Part shown: positions 48,396-59,344 of the stretch, piece by piece | Layout: the number at the start of each line of letters is the position of its first letter | Numbering within the stretch: position 1 is the first letter of the stretch | NCBI GenBank assembly: GCA_023091665.1 | Contig: JALJCQ010000009.1 | Location: 3,038,001 to 3,102,000, forward strand | Length of the DNA: 64,000 nt | Direction of reading: 5' to 3' | Origin: Pythium myriotylum | Taxonomy: Eukaryota > Oomycota > Peronosporomycetes > Pythiales > Pythiaceae | Translations under genes and position numbers: made by a program | Notes under the pieces: model-generated | What the model saw: the letters and a program-made list of their open reading frames with translations, nothing else | What the model was told of the DNA's origin: nothing | Database searches by the model: none

Positions 48396-51300
48396 ATGGC
48401 GGCGATATCTCCTCCCGACTCGCCCATGACGCTCAGCCCCGGACACTTCCTCGACCGCGGATCCGATGCTCTCTACGAACACGTTGCCGAAAAGGTCCAG
48501 ACCGCCATCGGCAGATCGCTCCCACAGATGCAAGTGCGCATCAAGAACGTCTCGCTCTCCGCCAGGGTCCCTATCAGTGTTGAAGGAAACACGCAAGAGC
48601 TGCCCACGCTCGCCAACGACCTCAAGCACGCGCTCGTGGGAGTGATGCCAGGAAGATCCCAGCTCGGCACCAAAAACATTCTCCACAACATCAACGCCGT
48701 CTTCCAACCAGGAACCATGACACTCGTGCTCGGACAACCAGGATCAGGAAAATCCGCTCTACTCAAACTTCTCAGCGGACGATTCCCCATGTCAGACAAC
48801 GTCACGCTGGACGGCGAGATCACCTACAACGGCATCTCCAGGCAAGAACTACTCAAGCGATTGCCACAGTTCGTCACCTACGTCGCCCAGCGTGACAACC
48901 ACTTCCCCACTCTCACTGTCAAGGAAACACTCGCCTTTGCTCACGAGTGCTGCGGTGCCGAGCTCACCGAGTACGACGAGAAACACTTTGTCCACGGCAC
49001 AGATGAAGAAAACAAAGCCGCACTTGAAGCCGCCAGAGCCATCTTCAGACACTACCCAGAGATCGTCACACAACAACTCGGACTCGAACACTGCCAAAAC
49101 ACCATCGTCGGCAACGCCATGCTACGAGGTGTCTCCGGCGGCGAGCGAAAGCGAGTCACCACCGGCGAGATGGAGTTTGGCAACAAGTTCGTCAGTCTCC
49201 AAGACGAGATCTCCACCGGCCTAGACAGTGCTGCCACCTACGACATCGTCAAGACGCAGCGTGGACTCGCCAGAAAGCTGCGCAAGACGGTCGTCACGGC
49301 TCTGCTGCAGCCGTCTCCGGAGGTCTTCAATCTATTCGACTTCGTGCTCATCTTGAATGACGGCCACGTCATGTACCACGGTCCCATCAACAAGGTGGTC
49401 GAGTACTTCGAGTCGCTCGGTTTCGTCTGTCCGCCGAACCGCGATGTCGCTGACTTCTTGATGGATCTCGGTACGAACCAGCAAACGCAGTATGAGGCCG
49501 CTGACAAACTTGACCGTCGTCCACCTCGACACCCTGCTGACTTTGCTCGCCGTTTCCAGGAGTCAAGCATCTATGGAGCTATGCTGGATGACGTTCTTGC
49601 GCCGTACGACCCCGAGCTGCTGCGCGACGTGGAAACACACTTCCAGCAGATCCCAGAGTTCTATCAGACCTTCTGGCAGAGCGTCAGCACACTCGTCAAG
49701 CGCGAGATCACTCTACTCCTGCGCAATGACTCAATCATCAAGGGTCGCGCAGCCATGATGATCGTCGTCGGTCTCATCTTTGCGAGTCTTTTCTACCAGT
49801 TCAACCCGACCAAGGTCCAAGTGGTACTCGGTACGCTCTTCTCAGTAGTGGTATTCTTCGGATTCAGCCAAGCTGCTCAGGTACCGACCATGATGCACGC
49901 TCGCGAGATCTTCTACAAACAACGAGGGGCCAACTTCTACCGCACCTCGGCCTACGTGCTCTCCACCTCGCTCAGCCAGATCCCACTCGCTCTCATCGAA
50001 ACGATCTTCTTCGGCAGTCTGGTCTACTGGATGTGTGGATTCGTCAACAAAGTCGGCGCCTTCCTCATCTTCGAGCTCCTCCTCTTCTCCGTCAACCTCG
50101 CGTTCGTCGCATGGTTCTTCTTCCTATCCGCTATATCCCCAAACCTCCACGTCGGAGAGCCGCTCAGTATGGTCTCCGTCTTGTTCTTCGTCCTCTTCGC
50201 AGGCTTCATCATCACCAAGGAGAACATCCCCGACTACTTCATCTGGGCATACTGGTTCAACCCTGTCTCCTGGGGGATGCGAGCACTCGCCGTCAACCAA
50301 TACCGCTCGGACGAATTCAACGTCTGTGTCAAGGGAGGAGTCGACTACTGTGCAAACTTCGGCAAGAACGCAGGTGAATACCTTCTCTCCGTCTTCGAGA
50401 TCCAGTCCGATAAGTCCTGGCTGTGGTACGGCATCGCATACATGATCGGATCCTACGTCGGATTCATGGTCATGACCACGCTTATCCTCGAGTACGTTCG
50501 ATACGAGAGTCCTGAGCACGTCACGGTCAGTCCTGAAGACGCCGGGAAGTTCGAGCTCGTCAGCTCCAGCTCAGACGTCACGGAGGACTACCAGCTGGCT
50601 CAGACCCCACGTGAAGTCACCGTCGATGTCGGCTCTACTTCTCGTGAGCGATATTTCACCCCAGTCACTCTTGCCTTCAAGGACCTCTGGTACTCCGTGC
50701 CCAACCCCACCGACCCCACACAGGGCCTCGACCTGCTCAAGGGAATCTCCGGATACGCTCGACCGGGCACGATGACTGCGCTCATGGGAAGCTCTGGTGC
50801 CGGCAAGACCACACTCATGGACGTCATCGCTGGGCGCAAGACCGGTGGTAAGATCCGAGGGCAGATTCTCTTGAACGGCTACGAGGCCTCCGACCTCGCC
50901 ATCCGTCGCAGCACCGGCTACTGTGAGCAGATGGATATCCACTCGGAGGCATCGACGATTCGCGAGGCACTGACGTTCAGCGCGTTCTTGCGCCAGAGTG
51001 CCGATATCCCAGCGTCGCAGAAGTACGAATCGGTTGAGGAATGTCTGGATTTGCTCGATATGCACTCGATCGCCGACCAGATCGTGCGTGGCAGCTCGGT
51101 TGAGCAGATGAAGCGACTCACCATCGGTGTGGAGCTCGCTGCTCAGCCGAGTGTACTCTTCCTCGATGAACCCACGAGCGGTCTTGACGCTCGCTCGGCC
51201 CGCGTGATCATGGCTGGTGTCCGCAAGGTCGCCAACACCGGCCGCACCATCGTCTGCACGATCCACCAGCCATCGTTCGAGGTCTTCTCGGTCTTCGACA

Positions 51301-52490
51301 GCCTCTTGCTACTCAAGCGTGGCGGTCAGACCGTGTTCTTCGGCGAGCTCGGACAAGACGCGACGAAACTCGTGCACTACTTCGAGTCGATCAACGGCGT
51401 CAAGCCGATGCCGAAGGGTTACAACCCTGCCACATGGATGTTGGAGGTGATTGGTGCAGGCGTTGGCAACACGGCCGGTCAGAACACCGACTTTGTCGAG
51501 ATCTTCAACGCCAGCGAAGAGAAGGCGATTCTTGACCGCAACCTCGACCAAGACGGAGTCACTCGCCCCGCACCAGGTGTAGCCAAGTTGGAGTTCGGCA
51601 AGAAACGCGCCGCAACCGAGGCCACCCAAGCCAAGTTCTTGATCCAGCGATTCATCGACATGTACTGGCGCACGTCCGCCTACAACCTCACTCGCTTCGC
51701 TGTCTTCGCGATGCTCGCTGTCATCTTCGGTCTCTCATTCCTCGACCTCAGCTACGACACATACCGAGGCATCAACGCCGGCATCGGCATGGTCTTCGTC
51801 ACGACGGTCTTCATCGGCGCTGTGTCGTTTGAGAGCGTCCTTCCAATCGCCGCCGAGGAGCGTGCGGCCTACTACCGTGAGCGTGCTTCACAGACCTACA
51901 ACGCGCTCTGGTACTTTGTCGGCTCGACGCTTGCGGAGATCCCGTACGTATTCAGTAGCTGCTTGATCTTTGTCAGCATCTCCTACTTCATGGTCGGCTT
52001 CACGGGTTTCTGGCGATTCGTGCTCTATTGGATCCACCTCTCCCTTCACGTGCTTCTCCAAACCTACGTCGGCCAGTTCTTCATCTACGCGCTGCCCAAC
52101 ATCGAGGTCGCCATGATCGCCGGTGTCATCATGAACTGCGTCTTCTTCATGTTCATGGGCTACAACCCACCGGCGCAGAGCATCCCAACGGGTTACAAGT
52201 GGCTCTACCATCTTGTCCCACCCAAGTACTCGTTTGCAATCCTCAGTTCGTTGGTATTTGGCGAGTGCTCGGACGGCGGCAACGGCGGCGAACTCGGCTG
52301 CAAGCCGCTTCGAGGGGATCTCCCTCTGGGCGTGAAGGCTGGAACGACCGTGAAGCAGTACGTCGAGACCGTGTTCAAGATCGAGCGCGACGATCTGTGG
52401 ACCAATTTTGCGGTGGTGATTGGGTACATCGTGGTTGTGCGCGTGTTGTCGTTGCTGGCGCTGCGCTACGTCAACCACCAGAAGAGATAG
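48396..52490 (+). CDS. PDR-11: full-size ABCG (PDR) transporter, group III, twin of PDR-9
   Basis: 1364 residues, one exon, same length and domain positions as PDR-9 (Walker A1 113-121, Walker A2 798-806). By eye the differences are M11T, an Ile/Val in STLVKREI, R545W (here the normal Trp), a short block KYES..LDMHS in place of KYDS..LDLRS inside NBD2, and F1196S in TMD2 (SISYF for SIFYF). Most synonymous sites are also identical, so the copies were made alike recently. Identity stops at the stop codon and about 18 nt before the ATG; the flanks are unrelated. The block KYES..DMHS is shared with PDR-12, the next gene. It is a predicted plasma-membrane exporter, and it has its own promoter, so expression may differ from PDR-9. 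Confidence 0.95.
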   Translation: MAAISPPDSPMTLSPGHFLDRGSDALYEHVAEKVQTAIGRSLPQMQVRIKNVSLSARVPISVEGNTQELPTLANDLKHALVGVMPGRSQLGTKNILHNINAVFQPGTMTLVLGQPGSGKSALLKLLSGRFPMSDNVTLDGEITYNGISRQELLKRLPQFVTYVAQRDNHFPTLTVKETLAFAHECCGAELTEYDEKHFVHGTDEENKAALEAARAIFRHYPEIVTQQLGLEHCQNTIVGNAMLRGVSGGERKRVTTGEMEFGNKFVSLQDEISTGLDSAATYDIVKTQRGLARKLRKTVVTALLQPSPEVFNLFDFVLILNDGHVMYHGPINKVVEYFESLGFVCPPNRDVADFLMDLGTNQQTQYEAADKLDRRPPRHPADFARRFQESSIYGAMLDDVLAPYDPELLRDVETHFQQIPEFYQTFWQSVSTLVKREITLLLRNDSIIKGRAAMMIVVGLIFASLFYQFNPTKVQVVLGTLFSVVVFFGFSQAAQVPTMMHAREIFYKQRGANFYRTSAYVLSTSLSQIPLALIETIFFGSLVYWMCGFVNKVGAFLIFELLLFSVNLAFVAWFFFLSAISPNLHVGEPLSMVSVLFFVLFAGFIITKENIPDYFIWAYWFNPVSWGMRALAVNQYRSDEFNVCVKGGVDYCANFGKNAGEYLLSVFEIQSDKSWLWYGIAYMIGSYVGFMVMTTLILEYVRYESPEHVTVSPEDAGKFELVSSSSDVTEDYQLAQTPREVTVDVGSTSRERYFTPVTLAFKDLWYSVPNPTDPTQGLDLLKGISGYARPGTMTALMGSSGAGKTTLMDVIAGRKTGGKIRGQILLNGYEASDLAIRRSTGYCEQMDIHSEASTIREALTFSAFLRQSADIPASQKYESVEECLDLLDMHSIADQIVRGSSVEQMKRLTIGVELAAQPSVLFLDEPTSGLDARSARVIMAGVRKVANTGRTIVCTIHQPSFEVFSVFDSLLLLKRGGQTVFFGELGQDATKLVHYFESINGVKPMPKGYNPATWMLEVIGAGVGNTAGQNTDFVEIFNASEEKAILDRNLDQDGVTRPAPGVAKLEFGKKRAATEATQAKFLIQRFIDMYWRTSAYNLTRFAVFAMLAVIFGLSFLDLSYDTYRGINAGIGMVFVTTVFIGAVSFESVLPIAAEERAAYYRERASQTYNALWYFVGSTLAEIPYVFSSCLIFVSISYFMVGFTGFWRFVLYWIHLSLHVLLQTYVGQFFIYALPNIEVAMIAGVIMNCVFFMFMGYNPPAQSIPTGYKWLYHLVPPKYSFAILSSLVFGECSDGGNGGELGCKPLRGDLPLGVKAGTTVKQYVETVFKIERDDLWTNFAVVIGYIVVVRVLSLLALRYVNHQKR

Positions 52491-53392
52491 AGTCACCGGA
52501 ATTTTTTCTCTAGCATCGAGGCGTTGTGGGCATTGAGCTGACATAAGTCTCGTCTTGAGACCGCCCTGTGCGAAAATACAATCCCATGGAAGACGCATAA
52601 TACATCTCAGATATATGCCCATTACGCACCTATTTTCGCGGCTTCGCGTCGGCGTAGTATCTCGTGAACCGCGAGTACTACAATATTCTGACTCAGATAG
52701 GCATGCTTTTCTAGATGGTGCTCCATATCTCACCGTGTTGATGGGTGCAGCTTTTCAAGAGCATTAAAGTGATCGAAGCTACTGACGCATTTCGATGCGC
52801 ATCTTTGCGTCCCACATTTGGCACACGCGTACATGACGCCCTGTTATGGTTGTTCGACACCGGAGCGGATTGCCTGAACAGGACGTAAACTTCACGATTT
52901 GTCGTTTCTATACGACCATCTACCCATCCCCTGCGCTAGCAATTCATCAGAGTCGATCTTGTTGACGATGCGCCCTCCCCCATGTCTTAAACACAACAAT
53001 TGACCGCATCTGTTTGAACGAGTCACATGCTTGTCCTTGAACAAACACTCAAATATTTATCGTGAATCAGTAAACTCAACAGTAGCGGAAGTACTCATCA
53101 AGTTTACGTCTCAGGTGATTGCTTTGGCGGTTGGAGACAGTCCAAAATATTCTCCACGTCGGCACAAATGCTGAGAACTCAACACCTGCATTTACGGCAG
53201 AGTCAAGCGAGGTTGACGCATGGGCATTTGTCTGGGATGCGACGATTCTGTTAGTTGCAATGCCATGCGCACCGTAGTATGTGAGTGACGGAGATCGTTC
53301 CACCCACCGCATCACATTCCTCAATTCGCAAGTCCTCCACCACATCGCTCTTACAAGCAAATACCAAGAGCTCAAGACGTCAATCCTTCGCA
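52491..53392. other. Spacer PDR-11/PDR-12
   Basis: 900 bp, no gene recognised. The frame of PDR-12 runs back to a GTG at 53285, ahead of the likely transcription start. Nothing else was seen. Confidence 0.6.
53313..53330 (+). promoter_or_regulatory. Inr+FPR core promoter of PDR-12
   Basis: CACATTCC, one T, then CAATTCGCA. One mismatch to the Inr consensus. The leader would be about 78 nt and the first ATG is 53393. Confidence 0.7.
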
Positions 53393-56300
53393 ATGGTGTC
53401 GACATCAACCGAACAAAGTACTCCTCAGTCCCCGACTATCGATCTCAGTCCCGGACACTTCTTAGACCTTGGGTCTGATGCCCTTTTCGAGCTCATCGCC
53501 GAGAAAACCCAGTTGGCCTGCGGAAAGTTACTTCCACAAATGCAAGTTCGCTTAAAAAACGTATCGCTCTCAGCCAAGGTTCCAATCAGTGTTGAAGGAA
53601 AGCCTGAAGAACTTCCAACACTTCTGAGCGATTTAAAGAACTCCTTCAGCGCTATGATGCCAGGAAAGTCCAAGGTCACAACAAAGCACATCCTCCACAA
53701 CGTCAACGCCGTCTTCCAACCAGGAACCATGACACTCGTGCTCGGACAACCAGGATCAGGAAAATCCGCTCTACTCAAACTTCTCAGCGGACGATTCCCC
53801 ATGTCAGACAACGTCACGCTGGACGGCGAGATCACCTACAACGGCATCTCCAGGCAAGAACTACTCAAGCGATTGCCACAGTTCGTCACCTACGTCGCCC
53901 AGCGTGACAACCACTTCCCCACTCTCACTGTCAAGGAAACACTCGCCTTTGCTCACGAGTGCTGCGGTGCCGAGCTCACCGAGTACGACGAAAAACACTT
54001 TGTCCACGGCACAGATGAAGAAAACAAAGCCGCACTTGAAGCCGCCAGAGCCATCTTCAGACACTACCCAGAGATCGTCACACAACAACTCGGACTCGAA
54101 CACTGCCAAAACACCATCGTCGGCAACGCCATGCTACGAGGTGTCTCCGGCGGCGAGCGAAAGCGAGTCACCACCGGCGAGATGGAGTTTGGCAACAAGT
54201 TCGTCAGTCTCCAAGACGAGATCTCCACCGGCCTAGACAGTGCTGCCACCTACGACATCGTCAAGACGCAGCGTGGACTCGCCAGAAAGCTGCGCAAGAC
54301 GGTCGTCACGGCTCTGCTGCAGCCGTCTCCGGAGGTCTTCAATCTATTCGACTTCGTGCTCATCTTGAATGACGGCCACGTCATGTACCACGGTCCCATC
54401 AAGGTGGTCGAGTACTTCGAGTCGCTCGGTTTCGTCTGTCCGCCGAACCGTGATGTCGCTGACTACTTGATGGATCTCGGTACGAACCAGCAAACGCAGT
54501 ATGAGGCCGCTGACAAACTTGACCGTCGTCCACCTCGACACCCTGCGGACTTCGCTAGTCGTTTCCGTGAATCGGACTTTTATGGTGCGATACTGGAAGA
54601 AGTGCTTGCTCCGCCTGATCCTGAGTTGCTTCTTGATGCGGAATCGTACTTCGCTGGCATTCCTGAATTCTACCAATCGTTCTGGGAGAGTTTGATTACA
54701 CTAATGAGGCGTGAGGCAAAGTTGATTCTCCGCAATGACTCGATTATCAAAGGGCGCGGTGCAATGATTCTGGTTGTTGGCTTGGTCTTCTCAACGCTCT
54801 TTTACCAGTTCAAGGCTACCGATCCACAAGTCGTGGTGGGCACACTCTTTTCGGCTGTTCTCTTCTTCGGGTTCAGCCAAGCATCACAGGTTCCCACATT
54901 CATGGACGGTCGTGCGATCTTCTACAAGCAAAGAGGAGCCAACTTCTACCGGACTTCAGCGTACGTCCTCGCAACTTCGATCAGTCAGATACCACTTGCT
55001 CTCGTCGAAACTGCGATATTTGGTACTCTCATCTACTGGATGTGCGGATACGTGAGCAAGATTGGCAATTACCTCATCTTCGAGCTCCTCCTCTTCTCCG
55101 TCAACCTCGCGTTCGTCGCATGGTTCTTCTTCCTATCCGCCATATCCCCAAACCTCCACGTCGGAGAGCCGCTCAGTATGGTCTCCGTCTTGTTCTACGT
55201 CCTCTTCGCAGGCTTCATCATCACCAAGGAGAACATCCCCGACTACTTCATCTGGGCATACTGGTTCAACCCTGTCTCCTGGGGGATGCGAGCACTCGCC
55301 GTCAACCAATACCGCTCGGACGAATTCAACGTTTGTGTCAAGGGAGGAGTCGACTACTGTGCAAACTTCGGCAAGAACGCAGGTGAATACCTTCTCTCCG
55401 TCTTCGAGATCCAGTCCGATAAGTCCTGGCTGTGGTACGGCATCGCATACATGATCGGATCCTACGTCGGATTCATGGTCATGACCACGCTTATCCTCGA
55501 GTACGTTCGATACGAGAGTCCTGAGCACGTCACGGTCAGTCCTGAAGACGCCGGGAAGTTCGAGCTCGTCAGCTCCAGCTCAGACGTCACGGAGGACTAC
55601 CAGCTGGCTCAGACCCCACGTGAAGTCACCGTCGATGTCGGCTCTACTTCTCGTGAGCGATATTTCACCCCAGTCACTCTTGCCTTCAAGGACCTCTGGT
55701 ACTCCGTGCCCAACCCCACCGACCCCACACAGGGCCTCGACCTGCTCAAGGGAATCTCCGGATACGCTCGACCGGGCACGATGACTGCGCTCATGGGAAG
55801 CTCTGGTGCCGGCAAGACCACACTCATGGACGTCATCGCTGGGCGCAAGACCGGTGGTAAGATCCGAGGGCAGATTCTCTTGAACGGCTACGAGGCCTCC
55901 GACCTCGCCATCCGTCGCAGCACCGGCTACTGTGAGCAGATGGATATCCACTCGGAGGCATCGACGATTCGCGAGGCACTGACGTTCAGCGCGTTCTTGC
56001 GCCAGAGTGCCGATATCCCAGCGTCGCAGAAGTACGAATCGGTTGAGGAATGTCTGGATTTGCTCGATATGCACTCGATCGCCGACCAGATCGTGCGTGG
56101 CAGCTCGGTTGAGCAGATGAAGCGACTCACCATCGGTGTGGAGCTCGCTGCCCAGCCAAACTTGTTGTTCCTGGACGAACCTACCAGCGGTCTGGATGCA
56201 CGGTCGGCAAAGGTCATCATGGACGGTGTCCGAAAAATTGCTGATTCTGGTCGTACGATTGTGTGCACGATTCACCAACCGTCATGGGAGGTCTTCTCGG

Positions 56301-57493
56301 TCTTCGACAATCTTCTTTTGCTCAGGCTTGGCGGTGAGACGGTGTTCTTCGGCAGACTCGGGGCCAACGCGCATCAGCTCGTTCAATACTTCCAGTCTAT
56401 CGATGGAGTAGCACCAATTCCGAACCACTACAATCCGGCAACGTGGATGCTTGAGGTGATCGGAGCCGGAGTGGGCAATACAGCAGGTCAGCACACAGAC
56501 TTCGTCACTGCATTCAAATTGAGCGAAATGAAGACCGCCCTCGATCGCAATCTCGACATGGTTGGGATCGGCCGCCCGGCTCCGGGCACAAACGAAATAA
56601 TATTTGAGAAGAAACGAGCTGCAACGGAAAGCACACAGGCGATGTTCCTCTTCATGCGCTTCACTCAAATGTACTGGCGCACATCCGCATACAACCTTAC
56701 TCGCTTCGCTGTCTTCGCGATGCTCGCTGTCATTTTCGGACTCTCATTCCTTGATCTCAACTTCGAAACCTATAGAGGCATCAACTCAGGCATCGGTATG
56801 GTCTTCGTTACCACAGTCTTTATCGGCGCTGTGTCGTTCGAGAGTGTGCTACCGATTACAGCGGGAGATCGCGGTGCCTACTACCGTGAGCGTGCTTCGC
56901 AGACCTACAACGCACTCTGGTATTTCGTTGGCTCGACGTTCGCCGAGATCCCGTACGTCTTCAGTAGCTGCTTGATCTTCGTCAGCATTTTTTACCCCAT
57001 GGTCGGCTTTACCGGTTTCTGGCGGTTCGTGCTCTACTGGGTTCACACATCGCTCCACGTGCTTCTACAGACCTACATTGGCCAGTTCTTTATCTTCGCA
57101 TTTCCCAATATCGAGGTCGCCATGATCGCCGGTGTCATCATGAACTGCATCTTTTTCCTGTTCATGGGTTACAACCCGCCGGCCAAGTCGATTCCTTCAG
57201 GGTACAAATGGCTCTACCACGTAGTGTCACCCAAGTACTCGTTTGCAATCCTGGCCTCGCTTGTGTTCGGAGAGTGCTCTGAAGGAGGTTCCGAGCTCGG
57301 TTGCAAACCACTTCGCGGACAGCTACCATTGAGTATCCCACAAGGCACGACTATCAAGCAGTACTTGCACACCGTCTTCAAGATCGAGCGTGGTGACGTC
57401 TGGACCAACTTCGCCGTAATTATCGGCTACATCGTGGTCATTCGCCTTCTCACACTGCTGGCGCAGCGCTACGTCAACCACCAGAAGAGGTAG
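53393..57493 (+). CDS. PDR-12: full-size ABCG (PDR) transporter, group III, mosaic
   Basis: 1366 residues, one exon, first ATG after the promoter element. NBD1 Walker A GQPGSGKSA is at 118-126 and Walker B reads SLQDEISTGLD. NBD2 Walker A GSSGAGKTT is at 802-810 with GSSVEQMKR, FLDEPTSGLD and TIHQPSWEVF. The tail is NHQKR, preceded by LAQRYV where the others have LALRYV or similar. The gene is a patchwork: 53704-54541 is nearly identical to PDR-9/-11 (NBD1), 54550-55070 is its own (first TMD1 helices), 55072-56151 is nearly identical to PDR-11 (rest of TMD1, linker, most of NBD2), and the rest is its own. One residue is missing after HGPI (I336-K337, a 3-bp loss at about 54400, Asn in the twins). 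A predicted plasma-membrane exporter with a hybrid TMD1. Confidence 0.95.
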   Translation: MVSTSTEQSTPQSPTIDLSPGHFLDLGSDALFELIAEKTQLACGKLLPQMQVRLKNVSLSAKVPISVEGKPEELPTLLSDLKNSFSAMMPGKSKVTTKHILHNVNAVFQPGTMTLVLGQPGSGKSALLKLLSGRFPMSDNVTLDGEITYNGISRQELLKRLPQFVTYVAQRDNHFPTLTVKETLAFAHECCGAELTEYDEKHFVHGTDEENKAALEAARAIFRHYPEIVTQQLGLEHCQNTIVGNAMLRGVSGGERKRVTTGEMEFGNKFVSLQDEISTGLDSAATYDIVKTQRGLARKLRKTVVTALLQPSPEVFNLFDFVLILNDGHVMYHGPIKVVEYFESLGFVCPPNRDVADYLMDLGTNQQTQYEAADKLDRRPPRHPADFASRFRESDFYGAILEEVLAPPDPELLLDAESYFAGIPEFYQSFWESLITLMRREAKLILRNDSIIKGRGAMILVVGLVFSTLFYQFKATDPQVVVGTLFSAVLFFGFSQASQVPTFMDGRAIFYKQRGANFYRTSAYVLATSISQIPLALVETAIFGTLIYWMCGYVSKIGNYLIFELLLFSVNLAFVAWFFFLSAISPNLHVGEPLSMVSVLFYVLFAGFIITKENIPDYFIWAYWFNPVSWGMRALAVNQYRSDEFNVCVKGGVDYCANFGKNAGEYLLSVFEIQSDKSWLWYGIAYMIGSYVGFMVMTTLILEYVRYESPEHVTVSPEDAGKFELVSSSSDVTEDYQLAQTPREVTVDVGSTSRERYFTPVTLAFKDLWYSVPNPTDPTQGLDLLKGISGYARPGTMTALMGSSGAGKTTLMDVIAGRKTGGKIRGQILLNGYEASDLAIRRSTGYCEQMDIHSEASTIREALTFSAFLRQSADIPASQKYESVEECLDLLDMHSIADQIVRGSSVEQMKRLTIGVELAAQPNLLFLDEPTSGLDARSAKVIMDGVRKIADSGRTIVCTIHQPSWEVFSVFDNLLLLRLGGETVFFGRLGANAHQLVQYFQSIDGVAPIPNHYNPATWMLEVIGAGVGNTAGQHTDFVTAFKLSEMKTALDRNLDMVGIGRPAPGTNEIIFEKKRAATESTQAMFLFMRFTQMYWRTSAYNLTRFAVFAMLAVIFGLSFLDLNFETYRGINSGIGMVFVTTVFIGAVSFESVLPITAGDRGAYYRERASQTYNALWYFVGSTFAEIPYVFSSCLIFVSIFYPMVGFTGFWRFVLYWVHTSLHVLLQTYIGQFFIFAFPNIEVAMIAGVIMNCIFFLFMGYNPPAKSIPSGYKWLYHVVSPKYSFAILASLVFGECSEGGSELGCKPLRGQLPLSIPQGTTIKQYLHTVFKIERGDVWTNFAVIIGYIVVIRLLTLLAQRYVNHQKR

Positions 57494-57597
57494 CTCCCTC
57501 ACTTTCGTCTGCGTTGCCATTCGTGGACTTCAACTAGCCCCCTTCTCAACCCCCACCAACTCATTGAATATACTTGCTGTCCATTCCAATCCATCAC

Positions 57598-58071
57598 TTA
57601 CGCGTCGTCATCGTCCATAGAGAACGACAAGAGCTTCTTGTTACTCAGTGCCTTGACGTCTTTCCGCTTGCGTTTCTTCCCCGAGTCTTTCTCCTTGGCG
57701 CTGTCGCTCTTGCCCAGGGACGCGACTTTCTGCTTCTTCGGCTTCTTCGCGTCTCCCGCGTTTTCCACGTTTTCCACGTTCGCAGTGTCCTCTTTCTCGT
57801 CGTTTTCCTTCTCTTTCTTCAAATATTCGTCGATCGCTGCCTTTTGCACGTCGTCGAGCTCGTCCGCGGCGTCGCCATCTTCTTCTCCAGGCGGTTGCGG
57901 CGCCGGCGCGAACTTGGTCTCGACGCTCGGATCTCTTGGTCCCTGATGGAACTTCTGCAGGAACTTGGGGATCACGCGGTTGAACTGCGGCCCCGAGCCT
58001 CCTTTGCCGCCTCGCCCGCCGCTCGCGAGCGCGCGGAAGCTGCCGTCGGCACGCCACATATCGTCCTCCAT
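57598..58071 (-). CDS. DUF4604 / KIAA1143-like protein
   Basis: 157 residues from the ATG at 58071. The open frame continues upstream to a GTG at 58185 and holds another ATG at 58137, so a start 22 residues earlier is possible. The central part, P-K-F-L-Q-K-F then P-S-V-E-T-K, a Pro-rich and acidic stretch, and the C-terminal LLSFSMDDDD all follow the pattern of animal KIAA1143 (DUF4604). Between them lies a long Lys/Glu-rich, probably disordered segment with basic clusters such as KKRKRKD that could act as a nuclear signal. The molecular role of the family is not established. It converges on PDR-12 (104 bp between stops) and diverges from RAB6. Confidence 0.75.
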   Translation of the reverse strand: MEDDMWRADGSFRALASGGRGGKGGSGPQFNRVIPKFLQKFHQGPRDPSVETKFAPAPQPPGEEDGDAADELDDVQKAAIDEYLKKEKENDEKEDTANVENVENAGDAKKPKKQKVASLGKSDSAKEKDSGKKRKRKDVKALSNKKLLSFSMDDDDA

Positions 58072-58112
58072 GTTTCCCCCCTCGTGCTCTCGTTTCCCTT
58101 CGAGGGGAAACC

Positions 58113-59153
<1,041 letters not shown>

Positions 59154-59344
59154 AAAGGACCCCTTGGTATGGTTGCTGGCGTTCATGAATGACGAGGCTG
59201 AGGAAATAAAACAAAAAGAGAGGGTTGTATATGTGGAGGGCAGGAGGACAAGTAGAGGAGAAATGAAAGCGCGTATTTTCACCCGCGATTAGCCAAGTAG
59301 ACTAATGTGTTGGCGTAGGGTTTCAGACACCAACGAGACCAACA

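Noticed and set aside
38115..52490. PDR-9 and PDR-11 as a simple assembly duplication
   Set aside because: The flanks differ, PDR-10 lies between, and coding differences are spread along the genes; not fully excluded without reads.
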